Positions 18,869 through 29,970 of a DNA stretch of 64,000 bases are shown piece after piece. The DNA comes from Actinobacillus equuli (GTDB taxonomy: Bacteria; Pseudomonadota; Gammaproteobacteria; Enterobacterales; Pasteurellaceae), in contig NZ_LR134310.1 of the NCBI RefSeq assembly GCF_900636745.1, positions 372,001 through 436,000 of the forward strand. The letters are read 5' to 3'. The position numbers were made by a program, and so were the translations under genes. The notes under the pieces were generated by a model. It worked only from the letters and a program-made list of their open reading frames with translations. It was not told the DNA's origin and did not search any database. The stretch's first letter is position 1, and the number at the start of each line of letters is the position of its first letter.

Positions 18869-21800
18869 ATGCAGGTCTCTAGACGTAAGTTCTTTAAGAT
18901 CTGTGCAGGTGGTATGGCGGGCACATCCGCAGCAATGCTAGGCTTTGCGCCGGCAACTGCATTAGCTGCCCCTCGTGAATATAAACTTTTACGAGCCAAA
19001 GAAACCCGTCAAACTTGCACTTATTGCGCCGTAGGTTGTGGAATGCTGATGTACAGCATGGGTGACGGTGCAATGAATTCACGTGGTAAATTATTCCATG
19101 TTGAAGGTGACCCAGATCATCCGGTAAGCCGTGGGGCGTTATGTCCTAAAGGTGCGGGTGTTTTAGACTATGTAAATAGCCCTAATCGTTTACAATATCC
19201 GGAATATCGTGCACCGGGTTCAGATAAATGGGAACGAATTTCTTGGCACGATGCTATTCATAAAATCGCAAAACTTCTAAAAGAAGACCGCGATGCAAAC
19301 TTCCAAGCAACCAACGAAGCCGGTACCCCGGTAAACCGTTGGCTCACCACAGGTATGTTATGCGCTTCTGCCGCAAGTAATGAAACCTGTTACCTCACAC
19401 ATAAGTGGGGACGTTCTCTCGGTATGCTCTACTTAGACAACCAAGCGAGTACCTGACACGGACCAACGGTAGCAAGTCTTGCTCCAACATTTGGTCGCGG
19501 TGCCATGACAAATCACTGGGTTGATATCAAAAATGCGGACGTAGTGGTCGTAATGGGCGGTAATGCCGCTGAAGCGCACCCTGTCGGTTTCCGCTGGGCA
19601 ATCGAAGCGAAAAAACAAAACGGTGCGAAGTTAATGGTGGTTGACCCACGCTTTAACCGTACGGCATCTGTTGCGGATTTCTATACGCCGATTCGTTCGG
19701 GTACCGATATCGCAATGCTATTAGGTGTGATCCGTTACTTGTTAGCGAACGATAAAATTCAACACGAATACGTTAAACACTATACCAACGCAAGTTTCTT
19801 AGTAAACGAAGGCTTCAAATTCGAAGACGGTTTATTCTCCGGCTACGATGCGGAAACTCGTCAATATGATAAATCAACATGGTCTTATCAGCTTGATGAA
19901 AACGGTCAGCCGAAACGTGATTTAACATTCCAAGATCCTCGTTGTGTCATTAACTTATTAAAAGCACACGTTGAACGTTATACCCCGGAAATGGTTGAAC
20001 GTATCTGCGGTACGAAGCAAAAAGCCTTCTTAGAATTTGCAGAAACCATTGCTTCAACTTCAACGCCGGAACGTACGACAACTTTCTTATACGCATTAGG
20101 TTGGACGCAACACTCGGTCGGTTCACAAAACATTCGCTCAATGGCGATGATTCAGTTACTGCTCGGTAACATCGGTATGGCCGGTGGCGGGGTGAATGCG
20201 TTACGCGGACACTCAAACGTTCAAGGTTCTACGGATATGGGCTTGTTCCCGTCAATGTTGACCGGTTATATGCCGCTTCCGACTGAAAACGATACGTCAT
20301 TAGACGCATTCTTAGCGCGTATCACACCGAAAACAACGGTTGAAGGTCAGGTAAACTATTGGCAAAACACACCGAAATTCTTAGTCAGCTTGCTCAAATC
20401 GTTCTATGGCGATAAAGCAACCGCAGAAAATGAATACGGTTTCCATAATTTACCAAAACAATTACCGAAGAAACTCGACCCGATGCAATACATCAATATG
20501 ATGGTAGAGGGAAAAGTTAACGGTTATATCTGTCAAGGTTATAACCCGATTGCGTCTTATCCGGATTCAAATAAAGTCCGTAAAGGCTTAAGCAAGCTGA
20601 AATTCTTAGTCATTTTAGACCCGTTAGAAACAGATACATCTAACTTCTGGCAAAACCACGGTGAGATGAATGATGTAAACCCTGCAGACATTCAAACGGA
20701 AGTATTCCGCTTACCGACTATCTGTTTTGCGGAAGAAGATGGTTCGATCGCAAACTCAGGTCGTTGGTTACAATGGCACTGGAAAGCGGCCGAACCACCA
20801 AAAGAAGCAAAACCGGACGTAGATATTCTGGCGGAAATTCGTGAAGTGATGTTAGAAATGTATCATCACGAAGGTGGTAAATCGATCGAAACGATTGAAG
20901 CGATGAGTTGGGATTACGCCAACCCGGCTGAACCGAAGGCGGATGAGTTAGCCAAAGAAATTAACGGCTACGCATTAGAAGACATCGTTGACCCGACAAG
21001 CGGTCAAATTTTAGTGAAAAAAGGCGAATTACTTTCTTCATTTGCACAGTTGCGTAATGACGGTACGACCGCTTCAGGTAACTGGATTTACACCGGTCAA
21101 TGGACACCGAAAGGCAACCAAATGGCAAACCGTGATAACTCTGACCCGTCAGGTTTAGGTAATACGTTAGGTTGGGCATTTGCATGGCCGGCAAACCGTC
21201 GTATCGTTTATAACCGTGCGAGTGCGGATCCATCCGGTAAACCGTGGAACCCGAAACGCCAGCTTGTAAAATGGAATGGTAAAAACTGGAACTATATTGA
21301 CGTGGCAGACTTCGGCTCTGCACCACCGAATAGTAACGTGAGTCCGTTTATTATGCAGCCGGAAGGGGTAAGCCGCTTATTTGCAATCGATAAATTGGTT
21401 GATGGTCCGTTCCCTGAACATTACGAACCAATTGAAAGCCCAATCGGAACGAACCCGCTTCATCCGAATGTGGTACAAAACCCGGTAGTACGCATTTTAG
21501 ATAGCGATAAAGCAAGTTTCGGCACGGCGGATGAATTCCCTTATGTCGGTACAACGTATCGTTTAACGGAACATTTCCACTTCTGGACGAAACAATCTAT
21601 GTTAAATGTGATTGCCCAACCGGATCCGTTTGTGGAAATCGGTGAAGCGCTTGCACAAGAGAAAGGCATTGTGAACGGCGATACGGTCAAAGTGAGCTCA
21701 AAACGTGGCTTTATTAAGGCAAAAGCTGTGGTCACAAAACGTGTGCGTTCTGTACAAGCGGACGGAAAAACTATTCATACCGTAGGTATTCCAATCCACG

Positions 21801-21934
21801 GAGGCTTTGCAACCGTCGGTAAAAAAGGTTACTTAGCGAATAGTTTAACCGGTCGTGTGGGTGATGCAAATACGCAAACCCCAGAGTATAAAACGTTCTT
21901 GGTCAATATTGAGAAAGTTACGGAGGTAGCATAA
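18869..21934 (+). CDS. fdnG: formate dehydrogenase alpha subunit (selenoprotein, Tat-exported)
   Basis: A 1021-residue membrane-bound formate dehydrogenase catalytic subunit. The Tat signal is SRRKFFK with a hydrophobic run ending near AALA. An iron-sulfur site (CTYCAVGC plus a fourth Cys in GALCPKG) is followed by molybdopterin domains. The TGA at 19454-19456 is codon 196 in the context ST-U-HGPTVA, the position of selenocysteine in E. coli FdnG, and a SECIS-like hairpin follows. The frame continues without a break to a TAA overlapping fdnH by one base. Split annotation at the TGA would be wrong. The enzyme passes formate electrons to FdnH and FdnI. Confidence 0.95.
19457..19496 (+). promoter_or_regulatory. 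bacterial SECIS element of fdnG
   Basis: Directly after the UGA, GACCAA (19461-19466) pairs with 19491-19496, and an apical stem GGTAGCA pairs with TGCTCC around the five-base loop AGTCT (19475-19479). The apical geometry matches the E. coli fdhF SECIS, whose loop is GGUCU. It recruits SelB with Sec-tRNA. Confidence 0.85.
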
Positions 21935-22833
21935 TGTCGGTCGTTCAAGAACAAAACATTATTAAAGTCTCCGCCACCTCATTCGTTACACCGCCGCCAC
22001 AGGCTCGTAGCCATGTTGTGGAAGTAGCAAAACTGATCGATGTTTCAACCTGTATCGGTTGTAAAGCGTGTCAAGTAGGTTGTTCCGAATGGAACGACCT
22101 TCGTACCACCCCACAAGAATGTGTAGGCGTTTACGATAACCCGATTGATCTGAATGCCGAACAATGGACGGTGATGAAGTTCAATGAAGTGGAAGAAAAT
22201 GACCGCTTAGAGTGGTTAATCCGTAAAGACGGTTGTATGCACTGTTCTGAACCGGGCTGTTTAAAAGCTTGTCCGGCACCGGGTGCAATCATTCAATATG
22301 CAAACGGGATTGTGGACTTCCAATCTGACAAATGTATCGGTTGCGGTTACTGTATCGCCGGTTGTCCGTTCAACATTCCTCGTATGAACGATAAAGATAA
22401 CCGAGTGTATAAATGTACCCTTTGCGTCGATCGTGTTAACGTAGGTCAAGAACCGGCGTGTGTAAAAACTTGTCCGACAGGTGCAATTCGCTTCGGTTCT
22501 AAAGAAGAAATGCTTCACTACGGTGAACAACGTGTGGCGGAACTCAAAACTCGTGGTTACGAGAATGCCGGTGTTTATAACCCTGAAGGCGTGGGCGGTA
22601 CGCACGTAATGTACGTATTACACCATGCCGATAAACCGGAGTTATATTCCGGCTTACCGAAAGATCCGGGCATTGACCCGACCATCACGCTTTGGAAAGA
22701 CGTATTAAAACCGGTTGCCGCTATCGCAATGGGCGGTCTTGCACTTGCTGAAGTTGCACACTATGTAACGGTTGGTCCAAACGTTGAAGAAGATGTGGAA
22801 GATCATCATGAGGAAGGAGATAAACATGAGTAA
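21934..22833 (+). CDS. fdnH: formate dehydrogenase beta (iron-sulfur) subunit
   Basis: A 299-residue electron-transfer subunit with four [4Fe-4S] cysteine sets: [35 protein letters not shown] and [21 protein letters not shown] single C-terminal membrane helix ([18 protein letters not shown]) anchors it to the cytochrome subunit. The ATG overlaps the fdnG stop, and the 3' end overlaps fdnI by eight bases, so the three are tightly coupled. Confidence 0.95.
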   Translation: MSVVQEQNIIKVSATSFVTPPPQARSHVVEVAKLIDVSTCIGCKACQVGCSEWNDLRTTPQECVGVYDNPIDLNAEQWTVMKFNEVEENDRLEWLIRKDGCMHCSEPGCLKACPAPGAIIQYANGIVDFQSDKCIGCGYCIAGCPFNIPRMNDKDNRVYKCTLCVDRVNVGQEPACVKTCPTGAIRFGSKEEMLHYGEQRVAELKTRGYENAGVYNPEGVGGTHVMYVLHHADKPELYSGLPKDPGIDPTITLWKDVLKPVAAIAMGGLALAEVAHYVTVGPNVEEDVEDHHEEGDKHE

Positions 22834-23491
22834 GAAATTAGAGATTACGAATGATACTAAAATCGTTCGTCATAAACCGCTTGCCCGTGTGAGCCACTGG
22901 TTTTTGGTTATCGCTTTCTTCTTAACTATGTTTACCGGGGTTGCATTTTTCTTCCCTGATTTTGCATGGTTACATGAGATTCTTGGTACACCACAGCTTG
23001 CTCGTGCGTTACACCCATTTACCGGTATTGTAATGTTTATTGCATTTATCATTATGGCGCTGATCTACTGGCACCATAATATTCCGGAAAAAAATGATAT
23101 TCGTTGGGCAAAAGGGATTGTCGAAGTATTAAAAGGTAACGAACACGCAGTTGCTTATAACGGCAAATACAATTTGGGTCAGAAAATGCTGTTCTGGACT
23201 CTAATTTTAGCGATGTTTACCCTATTGATTACGGGCATTATTATGTGGAGAAAATATTTCTCTGCGAATTTCTCGATTCAAACGTTACGTATCGCAATCC
23301 TACTCCACTCAGCCAGTGCATTTGCGTTATTTACCGGTATCCTAGTGCATATGTATATGGCATTCTGGGTTAAAGGCTCGATTACCGGTATGGTTGAAGG
23401 CTGGGTAACAGTTCGCTGGGCGAAAAAACACCACCCGAAATGGTTTAAAGAAGAAGTATTACCTGAAATTGAAAAACAAGTGAAGGAATAG
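22826..23491 (+). CDS. fdnI: formate dehydrogenase gamma (cytochrome b556) subunit
   Basis: A 221-residue membrane cytochrome with four hydrophobic segments. Heme-ligand candidates are the His in [10 protein letters not shown], the LHPFTGI segment, and histidines in [12 protein letters not shown] and [10 protein letters not shown]. It passes electrons from FdnH to quinone. I chose the ATG at 22826 ([10 protein letters not shown]), which follows an AAGGAG inside the end of fdnH. A 10-bp hairpin closes the operon. Confidence 0.93.
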   Translation: MSKKLEITNDTKIVRHKPLARVSHWFLVIAFFLTMFTGVAFFFPDFAWLHEILGTPQLARALHPFTGIVMFIAFIIMALIYWHHNIPEKNDIRWAKGIVEVLKGNEHAVAYNGKYNLGQKMLFWTLILAMFTLLITGIIMWRKYFSANFSIQTLRIAILLHSASAFALFTGILVHMYMAFWVKGSITGMVEGWVTVRWAKKHHPKWFKEEVLPEIEKQVKE

Positions 23492-23510
23492 CTAGCTTCT
23501 AAAATGACTT

Positions 23511-23535
23511 AAAGTGCGGTAACTTACCGCACTTT
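23511..23535 (+). terminator. fdn operon terminator built from a Haemophilus-type uptake dyad
   Basis: AAAGTGCGGT (23511-23520) and its exact complement (23526-23535) form the stem, with ATTTTT after. Both arms contain AAGTGCGGT, the uptake core of the Haemophilus influenzae clade, rather than the ACAAGCGGTC type found elsewhere in this window. Confidence 0.85.
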
Positions 23536-23616
23536 ATTTTTGAATACTTGATTTTTAAATACTTGCTAAGTTTCTTTTTTAAGGGCATTTAGCAAGATTT
23601 AACCTGAGAAAATAAT

Positions 23617-24534
23617 ATGAGCATCCGAATTTTACCTGAAAACGAAATCAAACAAGCGGCAAATTCGTTTCAAAACCCACCGCTACTGTTTGCCAATCCA
23701 AAGAATCTCTATTTTCGCCGAGCAAAGCGTTTAAGAGAACTTGCAGAGAATAATCCGTTTGGTGATTACTTAGAATTTGCGGCGAATCTTTCTGAGGTGC
23801 AATTAGATTTATTGGAGAGCCATCCTATTGCAAATTATTCGGAAAAATTGACCGCTTGTGTTCAAACTTCAAGTGGTCAAAAGCCATTGAATGCCAAAAC
23901 CTTCCAACGCAGCAGTGAATGGCGTGAGTTATTATTAGCTTTAATTGATAAGTTTAAGCCTTATGCAAATGACACCATGTTGGCTACAATTGAGTTGCTC
24001 GAAAAATCTTCGAGTTCCGAATTAGAAGCTTTTGCTGATGATTTACTTAACGAACGTTTTGAAACGATTGGTGCAGATAAAGCGGTTTTCCTATGGGCAG
24101 CTTTATCACTTTACTGGACGCAACTTGCCCAACAATTACCTCGTAATACCCGAACCGAAGTCGGTGAACGCCATACTTGTCCGGTATGTGATTCTGCACC
24201 GGTGGCAAGTGTGGTACATTTTGGCGACACCCAAGGACTTCGCTATTTACATTGCGCATTATGCGAAAGCGAATGGAATATGACTCGCTCACAATGTTCT
24301 GTCTGCGACCAAAGCGGCAAATTGGATTATTGGAGCATTGATAGCGTAGATGCAGCGGTTAAAGCTGAAAGTTGTGGCGATTGTGAAAGCTATTTAAAAG
24401 TGCTTTATCAAGAAAAAGATCCGCACGTAGAGCCGGTTGCTGATGATTTAGGCACACTGATTTTAGATGCGGAAATGGAACACAAAGGGCTGGCTCGCAG
24501 TGGCTTGAATCCATTCTTATTCCAAGTGGAATAA
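23617..24534 (+). CDS. fdhE: formate dehydrogenase accessory protein FdhE
   Basis: A 305-residue cytoplasmic protein needed for activity of respiratory formate dehydrogenases. Four Cys-x2-Cys pairs lie in the C-terminal half (CPVC, CALC, CSVC, CGDC), forming the rubredoxin-like iron sites of the family. It follows the fdn operon by 125 bases and a terminator, so it probably has its own promoter. An uptake core lies inside the coding sequence near 23850. Confidence 0.95.
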   Translation: MSIRILPENEIKQAANSFQNPPLLFANPKNLYFRRAKRLRELAENNPFGDYLEFAANLSEVQLDLLESHPIANYSEKLTACVQTSSGQKPLNAKTFQRSSEWRELLLALIDKFKPYANDTMLATIELLEKSSSSELEAFADDLLNERFETIGADKAVFLWAALSLYWTQLAQQLPRNTRTEVGERHTCPVCDSAPVASVVHFGDTQGLRYLHCALCESEWNMTRSQCSVCDQSGKLDYWSIDSVDAAVKAESCGDCESYLKVLYQEKDPHVEPVADDLGTLILDAEMEHKGLARSGLNPFLFQVE

Positions 24535-24547
24535 CCATTCTTTTTGC

Positions 24548-24578
24548 AAAAAAGTGGTCAAATTTGACCGCTTTTTTA
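24548..24578 (+). terminator. terminator after fdhE
   Basis: AAAGTGGTCAAA pairs with TTTGACCGCTTT (one G-T mismatch), with almost no loop in the alternative fold, followed by TTTT. It lies 14 bases after the fdhE stop. Confidence 0.65.
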
Positions 24579-24716
24579 CCTCTCTGATTTATATGCATTC
24601 GATTAATTTGAGTTTCGTCATTATTTCACAAAATTAATTAATTCTTTATTGCTATTTTCACTATTTTTAGGTATATCTACCCTTAGTTAAATTTATGCAA
24701 TACATAGGAAAAAATT

Positions 24717-27356
24717 ATGAATCAGCCATACTCCGCTATGCGTAACAACATCCATATGCTTGGTGATTTTTTAGGTGAAACTATTCGTGAAGCCCAAGGT
24801 AATGACATCTTAGAATTAATTGAAAGTATTCGTGTGCTTTCAAAAAATTCTCGTGCCGGCGATGAAAAAGCACGCGAACAATTACTAGATAAATTGGCGA
24901 ATATCTCAACTGAAAATGTGCTACCTGTTGCGCGTGCATTTAGCCAATTCTTAAACCTCACCAATATTGCTGAACAATATCAAACCATCTCACGTCATCA
25001 TCAAGATGCTTCATTAGGTAACCGTTCATTAGGTGCTTTATTTGCTCGTTTAAAAGCACAAAATACACCGGTTGAGACCGTCATAAAAACCGTTGAGAAA
25101 TTATTGGTTGAATTGGTGTTAACCGCACACCCAACCGAAGTTACCCGCCGTTCATTAGTACATAAACACGTTGAAATCAATAAATGTTTGGGCCAATTAG
25201 AACATGATGATTTAACCGATGCGGAACAAACCAAACTTAAACGCCGTTTAATGCAATTGATTGCGCTTGCATGGCATACCAATGAGATCCGTGCGGCTCG
25301 CCCGACACCGGTTGATGAAGCTAAATGGGGCATGGCAATTATTGAAAACAGCTTATGGAAAGCCGTACCTGATTTCTGCCGTGAACTGAATTTCCAATTA
25401 GAAAAACATTTTGGTGTACAACATGACGTAGCGCTTGCTCCGGTACGCTTCTCTTCTTGGATGGGCGGTGACCGCGACGGTAACCCGTTTGTTACCTCGG
25501 AAGTGACACGCAAAGTGTTACACATGAACCGTTGGAAAGCAGCGGAATTATTTTTAAATGATATCAGTGATTTAGCCGAAGAGCTTTCCATTGTACAGTG
25601 TACGCCTGAATTCCGTGCAAAATACGGTGATCATGTTGAACCGTATCGTGTTGTGGTTAAAGGATTACGTGCAAAATTACAGAAAACTCTCACTTACTTT
25701 GGCGAGCTTATTGAAGGCAAAGTAACCACGATTGATCCAAGTGAAATTATCACTTGTGACAATGACTTATGGGAACCGCTCTATGACTGCTACCGGTCAT
25801 TACACGCTTGCGGTATGCGTATTATTGCAAACGGTGGTTTATTAGACTGCTTACGTCGTATTCGTTGCTTCGGCTTAGGCTTATCTCGTCTAGATATTCG
25901 CCAAGAAAGTACCCGCCACGAAATGGCAATTTCCGAAATCACTCGCTATATCGGTTTAGGCGATTATGCGCAATGGACGGAAGATGACAAACAAGCATTC
26001 TTAGTGCGTGAATTAAGTTCTCGCCGTCCTTTAGTGCCGACCAACTGGACGCCAAGCCCTGAAACACAAGAAATTTTAGATACCTGTAAAGTTGTTGCAC
26101 AACAACCTGAAGGCACGATTTCCGCTTATGTTATTTCTATGGCGCGTGAAGCTTCTGACGTGTTAGCGGTACATTTATTATTGAAAGAAGCCGGTTGTAA
26201 ATATACCGTACCGGTTGCGCCGCTATTCGAAACGTTAGATGATTTGGATCATAGTGAAAAAGTGATGACCGATTTATTTAATATAGGTTGGTATCGTGGT
26301 GTGATCAACAATTACCAAATGGTGATGATCGGCTATTCAGACTCGGCTAAAGATGCCGGTATGTTAGCGGCAAGTTGGGCGCAATATCGTTCACAAGAAG
26401 CATTAGTCAATTTAGCGGAAAAATATAATATCGAATTAGTGTTATTCCACGGTCGTGGCGGTACGGTTGGTCGTGGAGGTGCGCCGGCACATGCCGCATT
26501 ATTATCACAACCGCCTCGCTCATTAAAATCCGGTTTACGTGTAACCGAACAGGGCGAAATGATTCGCTTCAAACTCGGTTTACCAGCCGTTGCGGTAGAA
26601 ACGTTAAATCTCTATGCAAGTGCAATTTTAGAGGCTAACTTATTACCGCCGCCGGAACCAAAACAAGCATGGCGAGATATTATGGATAAAGGTTCGGATA
26701 TTTCATGTGAAATTTATCGCGGCGTTGTTCGCGGAGAGCCGGATTTTGTCCCGTATTTCCGCAGTGCAACACCAGAACAAGAACTATCAAAACTTCCGCT
26801 AGGTTCTCGTCCGGCAAAACGTAATCCGAACGGTGGTGTAGAAAGCTTACGTGCAATTCCATGGATTTTCGCTTGGATGCAAAACCGCCTTATGTTACCG
26901 GCTTGGCTTGGTGCGGGTGCAGCACTACGCCAGATGATTGAACAAGGCGATGAAGCAACCCTTAAAGAAATGTGTAAAGAATGGCCGTTCTTCTCTACCC
27001 GTATCGGTATGCTGGAAATGGTATTCTCAAAAGCGGATTTATGGCTTGCCGAACATTACGACCAACGTTTGGTAGCAAAAGAATTACACCGCTTGGGTAA
27101 AGAGCTTCGCGCGCAATTATCGGCGGATATTCAAACCGTGCTGACCTTAGCACATGACGGTCAGTTGATGGCGGATTTACCTTGGATTGCAGAATCTATC
27201 GCATTACGTAACGTTTATACCGACCCGCTTAACTTATTACAAGTCGAGTTATTACAACGTTTACGTAGCCAAGGCGATACACCTGATCCGGCTTTAGAAC
27301 AAGCACTGATGATTACCATTACAGGCATTGCCGCAGGTATGCGTAACACCGGTTAA
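24717..27356 (+). CDS. ppc: phosphoenolpyruvate carboxylase
   Basis: An 879-residue enzyme that carboxylates phosphoenolpyruvate to oxaloacetate, refilling the TCA branch used in mixed-acid fermentation. Signature residues include the catalytic His in [40 protein letters not shown], and the C-terminal MRNTG that contacts the allosteric site. Length is that of the E. coli enzyme. A strong terminator follows. Confidence 0.98.
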   Translation: MNQPYSAMRNNIHMLGDFLGETIREAQGNDILELIESIRVLSKNSRAGDEKAREQLLDKLANISTENVLPVARAFSQFLNLTNIAEQYQTISRHHQDASLGNRSLGALFARLKAQNTPVETVIKTVEKLLVELVLTAHPTEVTRRSLVHKHVEINKCLGQLEHDDLTDAEQTKLKRRLMQLIALAWHTNEIRAARPTPVDEAKWGMAIIENSLWKAVPDFCRELNFQLEKHFGVQHDVALAPVRFSSWMGGDRDGNPFVTSEVTRKVLHMNRWKAAELFLNDISDLAEELSIVQCTPEFRAKYGDHVEPYRVVVKGLRAKLQKTLTYFGELIEGKVTTIDPSEIITCDNDLWEPLYDCYRSLHACGMRIIANGGLLDCLRRIRCFGLGLSRLDIRQESTRHEMAISEITRYIGLGDYAQWTEDDKQAFLVRELSSRRPLVPTNWTPSPETQEILDTCKVVAQQPEGTISAYVISMAREASDVLAVHLLLKEAGCKYTVPVAPLFETLDDLDHSEKVMTDLFNIGWYRGVINNYQMVMIGYSDSAKDAGMLAASWAQYRSQEALVNLAEKYNIELVLFHGRGGTVGRGGAPAHAALLSQPPRSLKSGLRVTEQGEMIRFKLGLPAVAVETLNLYASAILEANLLPPPEPKQAWRDIMDKGSDISCEIYRGVVRGEPDFVPYFRSATPEQELSKLPLGSRPAKRNPNGGVESLRAIPWIFAWMQNRLMLPAWLGAGAALRQMIEQGDEATLKEMCKEWPFFSTRIGMLEMVFSKADLWLAEHYDQRLVAKELHRLGKELRAQLSADIQTVLTLAHDGQLMADLPWIAESIALRNVYTDPLNLLQVELLQRLRSQGDTPDPALEQALMITITGIAAGMRNTG

Positions 27357-27373
27357 TTGCAAAAAATCAGTAA

Positions 27374-27410
27374 AAAAAGACCGCTTAGTTAACTACAAGC
27401 GGTCTTTTTT
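27374..27410 (+). terminator. ppc terminator
   Basis: AAAAAGACCGCTT pairs perfectly with AAGCGGTCTTTTT around a ten-base loop, ending in a T-run. Arms contain uptake-sequence cores. Confidence 0.88.
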
Positions 27411-27517
27411 TGAATTTATTTTACCGATTCGCCTTAAAATTCTTTTCATTCGCTTGCTATATCCATTCCAAAATTTATGTTATCATCTCAAATTGTTTTT
27501 ACTCGATTTTTATTTAT

Positions 27518-28141
27518 ATGAATATTCGCCTAAACATCATTCTACTTGTTATTGCTGCCGCTTTAGGTGGTTGGTATATGAGCCAACAAACGCCTGAAAC
27601 AAACGGTTTAGATCAATTAATCAAGAAAGAAGGTAACCCTGATTATACCGGGAATAAAATGACTACTTCGGTTTATGATCTAAAAGGCAACCCTCAATAT
27701 TTTGCTCAAGCCGATGAAATCAAACGTTATGAATCAAGCGAAAGAACGGAATTTTTAAATCCTTTTGTTGACTTATTTGATGCACAAACAGCACTCAAAC
27801 AATGGAAGGTAAGCGCAAAGCATGCTGAAATTACGAAAGAAAAAATGCTGAATTTATCCGGTGACGTTAAAATTGAAGCGCTTGATCCCACCTCTCGCCT
27901 ACAGCGAGTAGAAACCGACAAATTAACCGTTGATTTAAACACCCAAGATATTTTTACTGAAAGCGAGGTAAAATCCGTAGGTTTGGGCTTTACCACCAGC
28001 GGTGTCGGCTTAAAAGGTAATTTAAAACAGCAAGTCGCTACTCTCACTAAAAACGTAAAAACTTATATTGAACCCACTGTTATAAGACAGTCTAACGAAA
28101 AAGAAAAATCAGAGACACAATCTCCTAAGGACGTACAATGA
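27518..28141 (+). CDS. lptC: LPS export inner-membrane protein LptC
   Basis: A 207-residue bitopic protein linking the LptBFG transporter to the periplasmic LptA bridge. One N-terminal membrane helix (IRLNIILLVIAAALGGWYMS) is followed by a beta-jellyroll domain starting with DYTGNKM. I chose the ATG at 27518; the longer frame would add 36 residues unlike the family. Its stop overlaps the lptA start by four bases. Confidence 0.88.
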   Translation: MNIRLNIILLVIAAALGGWYMSQQTPETNGLDQLIKKEGNPDYTGNKMTTSVYDLKGNPQYFAQADEIKRYESSERTEFLNPFVDLFDAQTALKQWKVSAKHAEITKEKMLNLSGDVKIEALDPTSRLQRVETDKLTVDLNTQDIFTESEVKSVGLGFTTSGVGLKGNLKQQVATLTKNVKTYIEPTVIRQSNEKEKSETQSPKDVQ

Positions 28142-28644
28142 AACTTGTCATGAAATCTGTTGTTCTTACCACTCTTCTTGGTGTAAGTATCTCAGCATAC
28201 GCACTCAAAGGCGATACAGACCAACCAATCAATATTGATTCGGGCAGCCAGTCTCTCGATATGAATAGTAATGTGGTTGTTTTTACCGATAATGTTGTCA
28301 TTACTCAAGGTTCAATTAAAGTTACTGCGAATCAAGTAACAATTGTACGTCAAGAAGGTAAAAAAGAAACACTTGACGCGACAGGTTCACCGGTGACTTT
28401 CCAACAAACGCTTGATGACGGTAAACCGGTTAACGGTAAAGGTAATAGTGTTCACTATGATTTAAATTCAGAATTTCTGACTTTAGTCGGTAATGCGGAA
28501 TTAAAACAACAAGGTAGTTTTATCAAAGCAAGTAAAATTACTTATGATGTGAAAAAACAACAACTAAAAGCAAGCAGCGGAAATAAATCACGCGTAAGAA
28601 CCGTGCTTATTCCGAACGAATTAAACAAGAACAAGAAAAACTAG
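28138..28644 (+). CDS. lptA: LPS transport periplasmic bridge protein LptA
   Basis: A 168-residue secreted protein. A signal peptide (about 1-22, ending SAYA) is followed by the OstA-like fold: DQPINIDSGSQSLDMNSNVVVFTDNVVITQG shows the typical IDS and FTGNV-like repeats. LptA monomers bridge LptC to LptD across the periplasm. Lies between lptC (four-base overlap) and lptB (12-base gap). Confidence 0.93.
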   Translation: MKLVMKSVVLTTLLGVSISAYALKGDTDQPINIDSGSQSLDMNSNVVVFTDNVVITQGSIKVTANQVTIVRQEGKKETLDATGSPVTFQQTLDDGKPVNGKGNSVHYDLNSEFLTLVGNAELKQQGSFIKASKITYDVKKQQLKASSGNKSRVRTVLIPNELNKNKKN

Positions 28645-28656
28645 TAGGTAATATCC

Positions 28657-29382
28657 ATGCCAACGCTTTATGCAGAACATTTAGCAAAAAGCTATAAAAA
28701 CCGCCAAGTCGTAAAAGATGTAAGCCTGAATGTCAAAGCAGGAGAAATTGTCGGTCTTTTAGGTCCGAACGGGGCTGGTAAGACGACCACTTTCTATATG
28801 GTCGTAGGTCTTGTACGTCATGATCAGGGTAAAATAAGAATTGATGATGAAGATATTAGCGTACTTCCGATGCATGACCGTGCAAAACAAGGAATCGGCT
28901 ATTTACCGCAAGAAGCATCGATCTTTCGCCGTTTAAGCGTATATGACAACCTCATGGCGGTTCTCCAAGTTCGTAAAGACTTAAACAACCAACAACGCAA
29001 AGCACGAGCGGAAGAATTGATAAATGAATTCCATATTTCTCATATTCGCGATAGCTTAGGACAATCGTTATCCGGTGGTGAACGTCGTCGTGTTGAAATT
29101 GCACGAGCGCTTGCAGCAAATCCGCAATTCATCTTATTAGATGAGCCTTTTGCCGGTGTAGACCCGATTTCCGTGATTGATATTAAAAAAATCATTGTTA
29201 ATTTAAAAGAACGCGGTTTAGGCGTATTAATCACCGACCATAACGTGCGTGAAACATTAGACGTATGTGAGCGTGCTTATATCGTAGGTAGCGGACAAAT
29301 GATTGCTAGCGGTACTCCGGCTGAAGTATTAAATAACCCTGATGTAAAACGCGTTTACTTAGGTGATCAATTTAAACTGTAA
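28657..29382 (+). CDS. lptB: LPS export ABC transporter ATP-binding protein LptB
   Basis: A 241-residue ABC ATPase powering LPS extraction from the inner membrane with LptFG. Walker A is GPNGAGKTT, the Q-loop is [10 protein letters not shown], the signature is [10 protein letters not shown] and Walker B is [13 protein letters not shown]. Tightly linked to lptCA. In E. coli rpoN and hpf follow; here ptsN comes next after 54 bases. Confidence 0.97.
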   Translation: MPTLYAEHLAKSYKNRQVVKDVSLNVKAGEIVGLLGPNGAGKTTTFYMVVGLVRHDQGKIRIDDEDISVLPMHDRAKQGIGYLPQEASIFRRLSVYDNLMAVLQVRKDLNNQQRKARAEELINEFHISHIRDSLGQSLSGGERRRVEIARALAANPQFILLDEPFAGVDPISVIDIKKIIVNLKERGLGVLITDHNVRETLDVCERAYIVGSGQMIASGTPAEVLNNPDVKRVYLGDQFKL

Positions 29383-29436
29383 TCTGATGAATTGATAAGG
29401 CTGTGAATAACGCCCTATCTTTTCAGAGTAAAACAT

Positions 29437-29952
29437 ATGAAATTAACAGAATTTCTGACAATCGAAAATATTCGTCAAGGTGCTTTGATTTCGAGTAAGA
29501 AAAGAGCTCTAGAATTAGTCGGTAAAATCATCGCAGAGTCACTGAATAAAAGTTGTGGCTGTGAAGAAAATGAAGGGCTTTGTCCAATTGAATGTTTTGG
29601 CAATTTATTTAAACGAGAAAAACTTGGATCTACAAGTTTAAATCATGGGATAGCCCTGCCACATGCAAAATTACCGAATTCATCAACACTTTCTTTAGAA
29701 AAACCGATTGCCGTATTTGTTCAGCTTGAAACGCCGATTGATTACGAAGCAAATGATAATAAAGAAGTTGATTTAATTTATGCGGTTATGTTTCCTGAGG
29801 GAAGCTGTGAAAAATATAAAGATTGTTTGCACCATATTGCACAACGCCTCAGCGATAAAACATTAATAAAACAATTGCGTAGCGCAGAAAGTGCCGAAGA
29901 AATTTGGCAACTCCTTGAATACGCAGATAATCAGGTTATTGAGCAAGATTAA
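29437..29952 (+). CDS. ptsN: PTS IIA-like nitrogen-regulatory protein PtsN
   Basis: A 171-residue EIIA-fructose/Ntr domain protein. The phosphorylated residue is His76 in GIALPHAKL, and KREKLGST and VFVQLETPIDYEA are typical. Between the first helix and that core is a cysteine-rich segment (Cys40, 42, 49 and 53, in SCGCEENEGLCPIEC) absent from E. coli PtsN, and two more cysteines (GSCEKYKDC) lie in the later loop. The region lptB-ptsN-rapZ lacks rpoN, hpf and npr of the enterobacterial locus, so its partners may differ. Confidence 0.88.
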   Translation: MKLTEFLTIENIRQGALISSKKRALELVGKIIAESLNKSCGCEENEGLCPIECFGNLFKREKLGSTSLNHGIALPHAKLPNSSTLSLEKPIAVFVQLETPIDYEANDNKEVDLIYAVMFPEGSCEKYKDCLHHIAQRLSDKTLIKQLRSAESAEEIWQLLEYADNQVIEQD

Positions 29953-29970
29953 TTGCATTAGAGGAAAGGT

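Noticed and set aside
19454..19456. In-frame stop in fdnG read as a nonsense mutation or pseudogene
   Set aside because: Codon 196 is the known selenocysteine position, a SECIS hairpin follows, and the frame continues intact.
25001..25591. 196-codon frame antisense to ppc
   Set aside because: Shadow of the real gene: ppc is a complete match, and the antisense frame has no ribosome site or recognisable domain.
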